From positions 1 to 37,009 of the forward strand of contig JAFGLV010000091.1 of the NCBI GenBank assembly GCA_016927855.1: a stretch of 37,009 bases of DNA, given 5' to 3'. Shown here in pieces: positions 8,172 through 16,479 of this stretch. The notes below the pieces were generated by a model. The model was not told where the DNA came from and did not search any database. It saw only the letters and a list, made by a program, of their open reading frames with translations. The position numbers and the translations under genes are program-made. This DNA comes from Sedimentisphaerales bacterium. Lineage in GTDB: Bacteria; Planctomycetota; Phycisphaerae; Sedimentisphaerales; Anaerobacaceae. Each line of letters begins with the position of its first letter. Position 1 is the first letter of the stretch.

Positions 8172-9509
8172 CTAGTCGAGCGGCTTGATGCGAAGGTTGC
8201 GGAATTCGAGATAGTCGCCGTGCCCGCAGAAGCCGATGTGGCCTTTCTCGCGTTTGAGGCCTGGGTGTTCGCGGTAGTCCATCGTCTCCGGCGTGGAGGC
8301 CTCTTCGATGTTAGCGTCGAGGATGGTCGCGCCGTTGAGCTTGACCGTGATATGCGCGCCCTTTGCGATGACTTCCTGCGAATTCCATTGACCGACGGGG
8401 TTGAGATGCCCACGCCGGGCAGGGACGACGCCGTAAATGGAGCCGTGGTACTGGTAAGGTTGGAGACCCGCATACTGCGGCGCGGTGTCGTCGAGGATCT
8501 GGAGCTCCATGCCTTCATAAGCTGCGTCACCGTCCAGAGGCGCGCGGATTGCCAGGCCGTTGTTGGCACCTGGCGTGAGCTTGAACTCGAAGCGCAAAAT
8601 GAAATCTCCGTACTCCTCGGCCGTATAGACGTTGCCGCCACCTTGGCCGGGATCGCAGATGATCTTGCCGTCGCGCGCATAGTAGCCGGTGGTATTGCCG
8701 GTCCAGCCGGTCATATCGACTCCATTGAACAAGGCTACGAATCCCTCGGTTTTCTCGGTGGCGCTGACAAGCTCTCTGATAAACACGTTTCTGAAATACA
8801 GCGGCGTGCTGTGAGCCTGCAGTTCGATCTGGCCGGTCGAGTAGATGGGTTTGTCGCGCTCCCAGTAGTTCTCCATGACCACGTTGTCTGTGACGCGCGT
8901 CCCGTTGAGATCGACCGTGACCCGGTCCCCGACCATGATGATCCTGAAGGTGTTCCAGTGACCGACGGGTTTGTCGACTTCGACCAGAGGCTTGCTCGGT
9001 CCCTTCTCGTTGCTGTAAAGCCCGCCTGAGCCGACCTGAGCACCGGAATCCTCGCGGGCAGTGTCCCATATTTGCACCTGAGGCGTGCCGCGGAGATAGA
9101 TGCCGCTGTCACCGCCGGGCTCGATCTTCCAATCGACGAGCATCTCGAAATCGCCGTAATCCCTGGCGGTGCACAGGCTGTGCCCGTTGCCATCGAAGCA
9201 GAGGGTCCCGTCCACGACCTTCCAGTGGGTGCGCATATCCTCGTCGGCTTCGCGCTGGAGTTGCGCAAGTCTGTCGGATGAGAGCCGCGCGCGTCTGGCC
9301 GGGTTGTCGTAGGGGGATGCCAGTAGGCCTTTCCAGCCGGTCAGGCTCTTGCCGTCGAACAAGGCGGTGAATCCTCCCGGCGGCTGGTTCAGCGTCGCTT
9401 CTATATCCTGAGAGGCATCCTGTGCCAGGGCGGTCGAGAGGGTCGCCGCGAGGGCCACCACCAGCAGAGCGGATGTCAAGCTGGCGGAGGATTGCATCGA
9501 GCATCTCAT
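8172..9509 (-). CDS. Secreted protein with two DUF1080 (3-keto-disaccharide hydrolase) domains
   Basis: A 445-residue exported protein with two copies of the DUF1080 concanavalin-like fold. After the signal peptide (about 1-29, SALLVVALAATLSTALA) comes domain 1 (about 38-230: GFTALFDGKSLTGWKG, then YGDFEMLVDWKIEPGGDSGI, YLRGTPQVQIWD), then domain 2 (about 238-445: GFVALFNGVDMTGWTG, YGDFILRFEFKLTPGANNGL, GMELQILDD, YQYHGSIYG). Members have been associated with 3-keto-glycoside hydrolysis and are abundant in planctomycetes. The start at 9509 has AAGGAG about 10 nt upstream. It stands alone; no sugar-oxidising partner is nearby, so the substrate is unknown. Confidence 0.85.
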   Translation of the reverse strand: MRCSMQSSASLTSALLVVALAATLSTALAQDASQDIEATLNQPPGGFTALFDGKSLTGWKGLLASPYDNPARRARLSSDRLAQLQREADEDMRTHWKVVDGTLCFDGNGHSLCTARDYGDFEMLVDWKIEPGGDSGIYLRGTPQVQIWDTAREDSGAQVGSGGLYSNEKGPSKPLVEVDKPVGHWNTFRIIMVGDRVTVDLNGTRVTDNVVMENYWERDKPIYSTGQIELQAHSTPLYFRNVFIRELVSATEKTEGFVALFNGVDMTGWTGNTTGYYARDGKIICDPGQGGGNVYTAEEYGDFILRFEFKLTPGANNGLAIRAPLDGDAAYEGMELQILDDTAPQYAGLQPYQYHGSIYGVVPARRGHLNPVGQWNSQEVIAKGAHITVKLNGATILDANIEEASTPETMDYREHPGLKREKGHIGFCGHGDYLEFRNLRIKPLD

Positions 9510-9751
9510 CTGGAAACTCCTTCCACGCTGGGGCTGTCTGAGGTTCGTGCCGAAGCCTGAAAGTCTACGGTTCGCCGGAGTCGAGGTCAAGCGGGACAAT
9601 CCATACGTTCCAGTGGCGTTGGCGATGCGGATGTGTAAAATACCCCGGATTGCGCGTCCGGACGGGCAATGAAAACGTAGTCAACTGCGAGGCGCCGGTG
9701 CGCGTCGCCGCCGGGCTCGGGAAGGTATGGACTGGATAGAGCGTCAGAATT

Positions 9752-10678
9752 ATGAGCGTCATCACGGTCAAGAACATCAGCAAGACGTTTCGCAACGTGC
9801 ACGCGGTCCGCGACCTGGATTTCGAGGTCGAGCAGGGGACCTGTTTCGGCTTCCTCGGTCCCAACGGCGCCGGCAAGACGACCATGATGAAGATGCTCTA
9901 TGGCGTAGCCGCCCGCGACAAGGACTGCCGGGGAAAGATCGACGTGTTCGGATACGATCCGGCGCGGGACGAACTGGCCATCAAATATCTTTCCGGCGTC
10001 GTGCCCCAGGAGAACAACCTCGACGATGAGCTCGATGTCTTTCAGAACCTGATGATCTATTCGAAGTTCTATGCGCTGCCGAGCGCCGTGACGAAGGAGC
10101 GAATCGCGTCGCTGCTGGCCTTTCTCGAACTCTCGGAGAAGGTCAAGGCCAGGATCAGGGAACTGTCCGGTGGGATGAAAAGGCGACTCGTCATCGCGCG
10201 GGCCCTGTTGAACAACCCGCGCCTACTGATCCTCGATGAGCCCACCACCGGCCTCGATCCCCAGGTGCGCCACGTGATCTGGGACAAGCTGCGCCAATTG
10301 CGAAAGCAAGGCACGACCATTCTTCTGACCACCCATTACATGGAGGAGGCCTTTCAGATCTGCGACACCGTCCTGATCATGGACAAGGGCGCGAAGGTCA
10401 TGGAGGGCAGTCCGCTCCAGTTGCTCAAGGATAACATCGAGAAATATGTCTTGGAGGTCTCCGACGTTCAGACGCAGCAGCTTCTGGCGGACCACCGCCT
10501 GCCGGAAGCGGTCAGAGCAGACGTCTCCGAGGGGGTAAGCCGATTCTACTGCGACGAGATCGACCGGCTCAAGGAGGTGGCCAACACGCTGGAGGGCAAC
10601 CATTACTACCTCAGACAGGCCAACCTCGAAGATGTCTTTCTCAAGGCCACGGGAAGGGGGCTGAATGAGAAGCAGTAG
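9752..10678 (+). CDS. ABC transporter ATP-binding protein (exporter)
   Basis: A 308-residue ABC ATPase. Walker A GPNGAGKT (36-43), Q-loop region VVPQENNLDDELDVFQNL, signature LSGGMKRR (about 138-145), Walker B LLILDEP (158-164), D-loop GLDP and the switch His in TTHYMEE (H195) are all present. The Asp-Asp-Glu stretch after the Q-loop and the DrrA/NodI-like tail of about 90 residues fit the drug/polysaccharide exporter class that pairs with ABC-2 permeases. The next gene starts 14 nt before this one ends, so they are translationally coupled. The exported substrate is not evident from context. Confidence 0.93.
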   Translation: MSVITVKNISKTFRNVHAVRDLDFEVEQGTCFGFLGPNGAGKTTMMKMLYGVAARDKDCRGKIDVFGYDPARDELAIKYLSGVVPQENNLDDELDVFQNLMIYSKFYALPSAVTKERIASLLAFLELSEKVKARIRELSGGMKRRLVIARALLNNPRLLILDEPTTGLDPQVRHVIWDKLRQLRKQGTTILLTTHYMEEAFQICDTVLIMDKGAKVMEGSPLQLLKDNIEKYVLEVSDVQTQQLLADHRLPEAVRADVSEGVSRFYCDEIDRLKEVANTLEGNHYYLRQANLEDVFLKATGRGLNEKQ

Positions 10679-11456
10679 TCCCATTCCGTATCCCGGGCTG
10701 TCGCATCGCCTCTTCAGTGTGTGGTACCGCCACATGCGGGTCTACACGAAGAACCTGCTGAGCAACGGACTGCCGCCGTTCCTGGAGCCGCTGCTGTTCC
10801 TGCTGGGCGTCGGCATCGGGCTGGGCAAATACATCGAGGGGACGATGGACGGGATGGCGTACATCGACTTCCTCGGGACCGGCCTGCTCGTGACGGCGGC
10901 GATGTATACCGCCGCGTTCGAGTGCACGTTCGGGACCTTCATCCGCCTGGAGTTCGACAAGGTTTACGACGGCATGCTGGCAGCGCCGATCACCGTCAAC
11001 AACCTGATCGTGGGGGAGATTATCTGGGCCGGCACCAAGGGGCTGTTCTTCTCGTTCGCGGTCGTTTGCGTCCTGACGCTGTTCGGCATCATCCATCTTC
11101 CTCAGGGTCTGCTCGCGCCGCTGGTGGGTTTCCTGACCGGTGTAATGTTTGCCACCATGTCGCTGCTGGTGACATCGTTCGTCAAAAACATCAACCATTT
11201 CAATTTCTACCACACGGGGTTTCTGTCCCCGATGTTCTTCTTCTCCGGCGTCGTGTTCCCCGTCAGCAACCTGCCGGTGCCGCTGAGGGCGTTTGCCGAA
11301 ATCGTTCCTCTCACGCACGCGGTGCGGCTGGTCCGGGCCGTCTGCACCGGCACCTATCGCCTGGCGTTGCTGGGGGACCTGGCCTACATCGCGGCATTCA
11401 TCGCGATCGTCGGCGCCCTGGCGGTCAGGCGGCTCAGGGGCCGACTGGTAAGCTAA
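10665..11456 (+). CDS. ABC-2 type transporter permease (NodJ/DrrB-like)
   Basis: A 263-residue integral membrane protein with about six hydrophobic segments, for example FLEPLLFLLGVGIGLGKYI, FLGTGLLVTAAMYTAAFECTFG, GLFFSFAVVCVLTLFGI and FLSPMFFFSGVVFPVSNLPV. The last is the conserved ABC-2 segment; the following LRAFAEIVPLTHAVRLVR is also characteristic. It forms the membrane channel for the ATPase encoded just upstream, whose reading frame it overlaps. GGAAGGGGGCTG directly before the ATG serves as ribosome binding site. Typical exports in this class are polysaccharides, lipids or drugs. Confidence 0.9.
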   Translation: MRSSSPIPYPGLSHRLFSVWYRHMRVYTKNLLSNGLPPFLEPLLFLLGVGIGLGKYIEGTMDGMAYIDFLGTGLLVTAAMYTAAFECTFGTFIRLEFDKVYDGMLAAPITVNNLIVGEIIWAGTKGLFFSFAVVCVLTLFGIIHLPQGLLAPLVGFLTGVMFATMSLLVTSFVKNINHFNFYHTGFLSPMFFFSGVVFPVSNLPVPLRAFAEIVPLTHAVRLVRAVCTGTYRLALLGDLAYIAAFIAIVGALAVRRLRGRLVS

Positions 11457-11555
11457 TGGCCGCAAATGAGAGAATGGCCGGGCCGCGGGTGTTGGGCGTT
11501 TCATTCCGTGTCCAAATGTGCTAACATAGGTTCCGGGATTTCAAGGAACTATGCT

Positions 11556-12032
11556 ATGGCGCAAATCGTGCTATCGGGTGACGAGCTCTTGGGCATTCTG
11601 TATGCCAACGGGCTGATCCCCGACCAGGTGAGGGACATCAGAGCCAACGGGCAGGAGATCAAGCTCAAGGTCAGGACCCCGTGGCCGGTGCTCAGGTCCG
11701 TGCGCGTGGGAGTGCGGTTCGCCGGTTTCGATGAGGGCGAAGCCGTGTTCCAGTTGGTCACGAACCGCCTGATAGACAAGTTCGACTGGCTGGTCGATAG
11801 GATGCTGGAATCACTGCGTGTGGCCGACTACGGTGGCCGGTGGGAGTATCCTCATCTGTATCTGGACGTCAACCGATTCGTGCAGCAGCGGATCCGCGGC
11901 GTGAAGATCGACGATATGGTCTTTGACGACGGCCTCTTCCATATCACGACCACCCATCCCTGTGCCGTCATCGAGGACGATGAACCCCTCGCCGATGCGG
12001 ACGGCGACGGATCGGGCAGTCTCTCGTTGTGA
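11556..12032 (+). CDS. Unrecognised 158-residue protein
   Basis: I do not recognise the family. The protein starts MAQIVLSGDELLGILYANGL and has no signal peptide or membrane segment. It reads as a compact alpha/beta protein (IKLKVRTPWPVLRSVRVGVR, FAGFDEGEAVFQLVTN, LIDKFDWLVDRMLESL) with an acidic tail rich in Asp and Gly (ADADGDGSGS). The start at 11556 has AAGGA about 8 nt upstream. An upstream in-frame start would add 30 residues without such a site. It follows the ABC exporter by about 100 bp and may be transcribed with it, but nothing in the sequence ties it to transport. Confidence 0.7.
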   Translation: MAQIVLSGDELLGILYANGLIPDQVRDIRANGQEIKLKVRTPWPVLRSVRVGVRFAGFDEGEAVFQLVTNRLIDKFDWLVDRMLESLRVADYGGRWEYPHLYLDVNRFVQQRIRGVKIDDMVFDDGLFHITTTHPCAVIEDDEPLADADGDGSGSLSL

Positions 12033-12061
12033 CGCGCCGAAGTCGCTCGGCCGACAGAAGT

Positions 12062-12511
12062 CTACGGGCGCGGGATCACCTCGACCGTGACATTGGCGAC
12101 ATTGACATTCGTCCTGCCGCCCAGCACGTTGCTGGGATCGGCGTTGTCGAGCCGAACACACAAGGTCGTGTCGCCGCCAGGCAGGTCGATATCCGCATAT
12201 TGCGGAAAACACGTGAACTGTCCGCCGACGGCACCGGTGGGGACAATCGAATAGAGCAGCCTGATGTCGAAATTGCAGCGCACCCTCACATCGACACAAC
12301 CCTCGAAGCGGCGCGCGCCCACCTGCTGGAGCTTGATCGCGTCGCCCTGGACGGCAATGTCGATCCAGAAGCCCACATCCATCACCACCGGGATCGTCAC
12401 CAGCTCCTGGGGGACAAAGGTTGCGGGCCAGTAGCGCACCTGTATCGGACGCGCCGAGGCCGCCGTGGTCAGCGCCGCCGCCATCAGCGCAGCAAGCCAT
12501 GCCTTTCTCAT
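12062..12511 (-). CDS. Unrecognised small secreted protein
   Basis: A 149-residue protein with a clear signal peptide (MRKAWLAALMAAALTTAASA, cleavage after ASA). The mature part is beta-rich (VRYWPATFVPQELVTIPVV, VDVRVRCNFDIRLLYSIV, NVNVANVTVEVIPRP) and carries four Cys residues, which could form disulphides in the periplasm. The end resembles the kind of beta-sandwich seen in adhesin or pilin-like proteins, but I cannot name a family. An AAGGAG lies upstream of the ATG, about 12 nt away. It converges on the preceding unknown gene with a 29-bp gap. Confidence 0.65.
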   Translation of the reverse strand: MRKAWLAALMAAALTTAASARPIQVRYWPATFVPQELVTIPVVMDVGFWIDIAVQGDAIKLQQVGARRFEGCVDVRVRCNFDIRLLYSIVPTGAVGGQFTCFPQYADIDLPGGDTTLCVRLDNADPSNVLGGRTNVNVANVTVEVIPRP

Positions 12512-13073
12512 TATCCTGCAACTCCTTTCGCCCTTTGACCTTCAGTCCGTTGAAGTCAGCCCTGAGGCGCCACGCCACCTCTACGGCAGCATGTCGCTGC
12601 GGCCAGGGCAGCCGCGACAACCTGAGGCAGACAGGCCCCACGCGATCTGAATCCTTCAGAACGATGGACCTTGAGCGCCCCGAGTGCGCCACCTGTCCCA
12701 GGCGTGTAGCAACAACTCCGTGCGAGCCCTGTCAGGGCATCGCCGGTCGTTCATCCGTGAGCCGTCAGCATCGGTCTGGCGCCAAGAGAGCAGAGCCCCC
12801 TTGGCGCCAGGACCCAGTGAGCCACTCAGTCCTCCTTGACTGGTCGGCCCAGTCCGATGCGAGCGCTTAGAAAGAGGAAGTGAAGTAGATAATCACCTTG
12901 TGGGAACGAAAATCGCAGGTCGTCATCCCCGCAACGCCTGGGCTGGAGGCATTGCTTCGTGGTCTTCCATTCTGGTCGCGCGTCGCTGATGTGAACCGGC
13001 ATGTTATCGATAAGCGCGACGTTCTCGCCCGCCCGGGGTCGGTGCAGGGAGAAGGCCGCGATAGAAATAGCAC

Positions 13074-13094
13074 GAGCCCGCTGGGTGCGGGCTC
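13074..13094. repeat. 8-bp stem hairpin
   Basis: GAGCCCGC (13074-13081) and GCGGGCTC (13087-13094) are perfectly complementary around a 5-nt loop. On the minus strand the hairpin is followed by GTGCTATTTCT, so it could be a weak terminator for transcripts running leftward, but a real T-run is missing. Confidence 0.45.
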
Positions 13095-13417
13095 CTGATG
13101 GTGTTCTGTGCGTTGCTGACGTTGCACTCGCGTTCACCTGGTTCATAAACCCGGGTTGCGAAGGACAGAGGCAACTCTGCGGTGCGAACGTGAAGGTCAA
13201 GGGAACAGACCGTCCGGGCGTAGCCGCCAGGGAGCATGTGCCGACCGGGCTGAAGGCCAAGACCGGGTCCGGCTTGCCTTCGGCAGCGACGGCATGATTC
13301 TGACGGTCGGTTCCCCTCGGAACGGGCAAAGATGCCTGCGGTGAGATGCCCCCCATCCCCTGCAGTCCTTTACATGTCCTATGCCGATCCATCCGCTGAC
13401 TTCCCTGTTACTCCTGC

Positions 13418-13471
13418 GAGAGACCTCCTGGACGTCTCTCGGATGCATATGCCGGTATGCATCTTCATCCG
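13418..13471. repeat. Two adjacent inverted repeats, possible structured RNA
   Basis: Hairpin 1: GAGAGAC (13418-13424) with GTCTCTC (13434-13440), 9-nt loop. Hairpin 2 begins 2 nt later: ATGCATA (13443-13449) with TATGCAT (13456-13462), 6-nt loop; CGGATG and CATCCG (13440-13445, 13466-13471) can pair around it as an alternative outer stem. Both lie about 75-130 nt downstream of a minus-strand promoter-like sequence, so a leftward structured transcript is possible. Confidence 0.35.
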
Positions 13472-13543
13472 TGATGAATGCCACTATGCTATCAGTGACT
13501 TTCGGCAGGCCCCTCCTCCAACGAGGGATCGCCAATGGGTGAT

Positions 13544-13572
13544 TTTGTAACAGCAGGAGGCGAAAATGTCAA
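13544..13572 (-). promoter_or_regulatory. Sigma70-like promoter reading leftward
   Basis: Read on the minus strand, TTGACA (complement of 13567-13572, perfect -35 consensus) is followed after exactly 17 bp by TACAAA (complement of 13544-13549, 4 of 6 for -10). It would transcribe the gene-poor stretch containing the adjacent hairpins, pointing away from the end of htrA. Confidence 0.35.
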
Positions 13573-13727
13573 GAAGAAACTCGCAAGAATTGCGAAAAGA
13601 CTTCATCTTTTGCGTAAGCGTCGACGGGCCGGGACGACTCAGCGCCTCGACGGGGAGGCCTCACGCGGGCGCGCCTCAACGCGCACCGACAGGCGGCGCT
13701 CGATCTGGCCAAACACACCTAAGCTGA
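13566..13727 (+). CDS. Doubtful 53-residue frame with a strong ribosome binding site
   Basis: AGGAGG (13555-13560) lies 5 nt ahead of an ATG at 13566. The frame (MSRRNSQELRKDFIFCVSVD and on) runs to a TGA at 13725-13727 and overlaps the 3' end of htrA in antisense. The first 20 residues are protein-like; the rest is Gly/Ala/Arg-rich and probably follows from the antisense of htrA. It may be a chance combination, since the minus-strand promoter overlaps it. Confidence 0.2.
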   Translation: MSRRNSQELRKDFIFCVSVDGPGRLSASTGRPHAGAPQRAPTGGARSGQTHLS

Positions 13728-15048
13728 TACGTATTATCGTCAACACGGCCGTGTCGCCGGCGTCCACCTGCTCCAGTTCCCGCGCCAGCTCCGTCAGGTC
13801 GCGCACGGTGGCATCGTTGACCTGCACGATCAGGTCGCCTTCACGGATGCCGGCTTCGGCGGCGGCGCCGCGCGGCTCGAGGGCGACCACGATGAGGATG
13901 GGGTAGGCCCCGTCGAAATTGAAGCGTTGCGCGACCGCCGCGGTCAAGGGCGAGACCTCCATCTGGAAGTAGTGCTGGGCCAGAGCGCGACCGTCGGGCA
14001 GAGGCCGGGGCAGTAAGGTCAGCTCTGTCTGGTGTGTCTGGAGCGCGCCTTGGCGCGGGCGCGCATACGTCAGGCGGATCGGCTCGCCCACTTCCTTGTG
14101 CATCACCTTCACGTAGAAGTCGATGACACTCTGCAGCGGCTGGCCGTCCACCGCCAGGATAAGGTCGCCGGCGATCAAACCATTCTGCTCGGCGGGAGTG
14201 TCCCGCGTGACAGCATCGACCGCCAGCCCTTTATATGGACCCGCGGTGCGGATGCGTCCCATCGTCAGGCCCAGCCGGACGCGGCGCAGCTTCTCCGGCA
14301 TGAGCATCTGGCTGAGGTTCTCCACGAGTGTGTCGACCGGGATGGCGAAGCCGATGTTCTGCGCCTCGGCGCGGATGGCCGTGTTGACGCCGATGAGCTC
14401 TCCCTCGATGTTCAGCAAGGGACCGCCGCTGTTGCCGGGATTGATGGAGGCATCGGTCTGGATCAGGCCGCGCAGCCAGTATCCCTCACTGACGCGCAGG
14501 TCACGACCCACGGCGCTGACGACACCGCTGGTGACGGTGTTCGAATAGCCATACGGATTGCCAATGGCAACGACCGTTTCCCCGATCATCAGATCGCTGC
14601 TGCGACCGAGCGTGATGAAGGGCAGCTTCTCGTCAGCCTCGATCGTCAAGACGGCCAGGTCTTTGCTCGCGTCGGCGCTGAGAATCCGCGCGGCAAACTC
14701 ACGACCGTCGTCAAAGACCGCCTTGACGCGTCCTACGCCCTCGACGACGTGCGCGTTGGTGACGATGATTCCGTCCTCGTGCACGACCAGGCCGGAACCG
14801 AGGACCGGCACGCGCCGTTCGAAACCGGGCCCGCGCAGATCGAACATCCCCGGCCAGTCCCACTGTGGCCAAAGGCCTCCGGATACGGCGCGCTCGCCGG
14901 AGATGTTCACCACTGCTTTGTGCGTCTTGGCATAGACGCGCACGACAGGAGTCTCGCGGCTTGCGCCGGAGGCCTGCTCCGCCCGCACGCATGGGGAGAA
15001 GGCCCAAACAAGAACGACCGGGATGACCGACAGGAACCTGTGACTCAT
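13639..15048 (-). CDS. htrA: HtrA/Deg-family periplasmic serine protease
   Basis: A 469-residue Do/Deg-type protease and chaperone of the periplasm. A signal peptide (about 1-23, LSVIPVVLVWAFSPCVRA) precedes the trypsin-like domain with the catalytic triad H100 (VTNAHVV), D130 (ASKDLAVL) and S207 (NPGNSGGPLLN). Two PDZ domains follow (about 262-345 and 372-455). The first has GLAVDAVTRDTPAEQNGLIA followed by GDLILAVDGQPL. The second has PILIVVALEPRGAAAEAGIR and GDLIVQVNDATV. These domains recognise unfolded C-termini and drive oligomer assembly. Length and order are standard for the family. The LA loop (about 60-80) is rich in Trp, Pro and Gly, but that does not change the assignment. It precedes a HEAT-repeat gene on the same strand, separated by 125 bp. 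Confidence 0.93.
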   Translation of the reverse strand: MSHRFLSVIPVVLVWAFSPCVRAEQASGASRETPVVRVYAKTHKAVVNISGERAVSGGLWPQWDWPGMFDLRGPGFERRVPVLGSGLVVHEDGIIVTNAHVVEGVGRVKAVFDDGREFAARILSADASKDLAVLTIEADEKLPFITLGRSSDLMIGETVVAIGNPYGYSNTVTSGVVSAVGRDLRVSEGYWLRGLIQTDASINPGNSGGPLLNIEGELIGVNTAIRAEAQNIGFAIPVDTLVENLSQMLMPEKLRRVRLGLTMGRIRTAGPYKGLAVDAVTRDTPAEQNGLIAGDLILAVDGQPLQSVIDFYVKVMHKEVGEPIRLTYARPRQGALQTHQTELTLLPRPLPDGRALAQHYFQMEVSPLTAAVAQRFNFDGAYPILIVVALEPRGAAAEAGIREGDLIVQVNDATVRDLTELARELEQVDAGDTAVLTIIRISLGVFGQIERRLSVRVEARPREASPSRR

Positions 15049-15173
15049 CTCTGGGCGCCTCCACAGCTATCGAACAACCGATGAGAGGCATGATACACGG
15101 AAGGCTGGGAAGGAGCAAGGCAAGCCGAAGCGAACCGAAGCGGAGTGTGAAGCAAAGCGGTGAGATGCAGACG

Positions 15174-15665
15174 CTACCGGCGCGGGCGACGGGAAGCCCG
15201 ATCGTCGGGACGGGTTCTTTCCGGCGAGACGCGCCCCCTGCGACCTTTGGCAGGGATTTCTTTGATCTCGAACTTGGGCTTTTTTGGTCTGCGCCGTTTG
15301 GCGGCGGACTTACCGGCCGTCTTGCCGCGCTTGAGCACGATCAGCGCGTTGCCGCAAATCTCCGCGGTTTTGGGATCGGGGTGCTTGAGACCCTCGATCA
15401 GGACCTCCTCCGCACGCTGACGCATTCTCCCTCGCATCTTCCGCAGGCCATAGGCGGCGGCACCCTTGGTCCGGCGGGAAGCCTTGGCGAACAGGGCTTC
15501 CTTCAATATGTCCAATCCGTCTTCCTGCATCCAGGACAGGTTGAAGGCGCTTTGTCGGACCGTCGAGACGTTCGAGCTGTAGAGCTGCTCGCGCAGCTTC
15601 GCCAGCATCTCCACCGACGCTTCGTCCTTCTCCCGGCCCGACGGATTTCTTTTCTCCAATTTCAT
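15174..15665 (-). CDS. Small HEAT-repeat protein with a basic tail
   Basis: A 163-residue cytoplasmic protein. Residues 15-112 form paired helices of HEAT/armadillo type (LAKLREQLYSSNVSTVRQSA, DILKEALFAKASRRTKGAAA, YGLRKMRGRMRQRAEEVLIE, PKTAEICGNALIVLKRG). These usually serve as a protein- or nucleic-acid-binding scaffold. From about residue 113 the chain becomes strongly basic (KTAGKSAAKRRRPKKPKFEI, ending RPDDRASRRPRR), suggesting nucleic-acid binding. An excellent ribosome binding site, AAGGAGGTG, lies about 6 nt ahead of the ATG at 15665, which supports high expression. It is upstream of htrA on the same strand. Function beyond the fold is unknown. Confidence 0.75.
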   Translation of the reverse strand: MKLEKRNPSGREKDEASVEMLAKLREQLYSSNVSTVRQSAFNLSWMQEDGLDILKEALFAKASRRTKGAAAYGLRKMRGRMRQRAEEVLIEGLKHPDPKTAEICGNALIVLKRGKTAGKSAAKRRRPKKPKFEIKEIPAKGRRGRVSPERTRPDDRASRRPRR

Positions 15666-16479
15666 GACGACACCTCCTTGAGGATACCAGCAGGCCGCCT
15701 GTCATCGCCGAACGCCCATCCGCTCCTGGTGTGGCGAGCCGGCAGCACCGGTCCCCTGAGGTGCGCGGAAATCACGACCGTGCCAACGGCTCGGCACTCC
15801 CCCCGGCAGCGACGGGTGCTCCACCAGCGCCCACCCGCTCCGTGCTTGGATACCAGCATCCTTTGCCTGCCCTCCAGCGAAAACCCACATTCTCCCGGCT
15901 TGTCCAGGTCATACCACGCGACGCCGCGACGTACGCCGTCTGAGGGCGCCGCATCGAGTATGAGATTGCATCACTGCCATGACAAGCTTGACAGCCGTTC
16001 CTGGGCCTCAGTTGCCCAGGCTTCTCGGCCACCCACCCCCGTGAGTTCCAGCGGGAACCTCCAAGCGGAGCGCCTCAATGACACCCGCTCGTCGATCATT
16101 CTCATACTGGTGATAGGCGCTGTCAAATGATTTTTTCGACCAAATGGGCCGCGCCGGCGGCGTCGGCGGCGTCGGCGGCACCGCCCGGCGATGGTAAAAA
16201 CCGCATTTTTGTGTAACAAAGCGGAACCCCCAGACGTCTGATACTGATAGGTAAAGGGGGGGATGGCTCGTCCGAAGTGTACCGACGCCTTCCCGGACAG
16301 CCTCGCGACCGGCTCTGATGCAGGGACAGGCACTCGCTGAAGCGTGCGGCCGGAGACCGTGTTCCAGCAGGGGGCAAGTGCCCCGGCGCGGCATGGATAT
16401 CGAGCGCTTGACTCGCTTTGGGCGTCGTATTAGGCTCCTGTCTCGGGAGCCCTTTGTATCTCGAAATCACGGAACGTCT
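15666..16479. other. Long intergenic region before the secretion operon
   Basis: About 0.8 kb without a convincing gene. It holds a 9-bp tandem repeat, the palindrome CAGACGTCTG at 16231-16240, a stem of CCGC (16201-16204) with GCGG (16221-16224), and a hairpin GGCTCC/GGAGCC at 16433-16451 just before gspE. A weak + strand promoter candidate is TTGACT at 16408-16413 with TAGGCT at 16431-16436. A minus-strand fragment reading SRENVGFRW near 15870-15900 recalls the end of formylglycine-generating-enzyme-like proteins but is too short to call. Confidence 0.45.
16155..16181. repeat. Short tandem repeat of a GC-rich 9-mer
   Basis: CGGCGGCGT occurs twice in tandem (16155-16163, 16164-16172), followed by a third copy with two changes (CGGCGGCAC, 16173-16181). 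Such repeats are prone to copy-number change. It lies about 300 bp ahead of gspE. Confidence 0.6.

Larger units (their letters stand above)
12512..13638. other. Long gene-poor stretch (about 1.1 kb)
   Basis: No gene I can defend. Two minus-strand stretches have protein-like flavour but no family: one around 13535-13390 (DSIVAFITDEDAYRHMHPRD) and one around 13030-12840 (LIDNMPVHISDARPEWKTT). They could be decayed genes. The stretch also holds three inverted repeats, one promoter-like sequence on the minus strand and one short frame with a strong ribosome binding site, which are listed separately. Confidence 0.4.

Noticed and set aside
15870..15900. A minus-strand fragment reading SRENVGFRW, as at the end of formylglycine-generating-enzyme-like proteins
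   Set aside because: Only about 15 residues fit and no upstream part of the domain is visible, so it is below what I can support.
16433..16451. Hairpin GGCTCC/GGAGCC just ahead of gspE considered as a riboswitch or terminator
   Set aside because: Only a 6-bp stem with no T-run directly after it, and no known riboswitch core such as that of the cyclic-di-GMP class was found.
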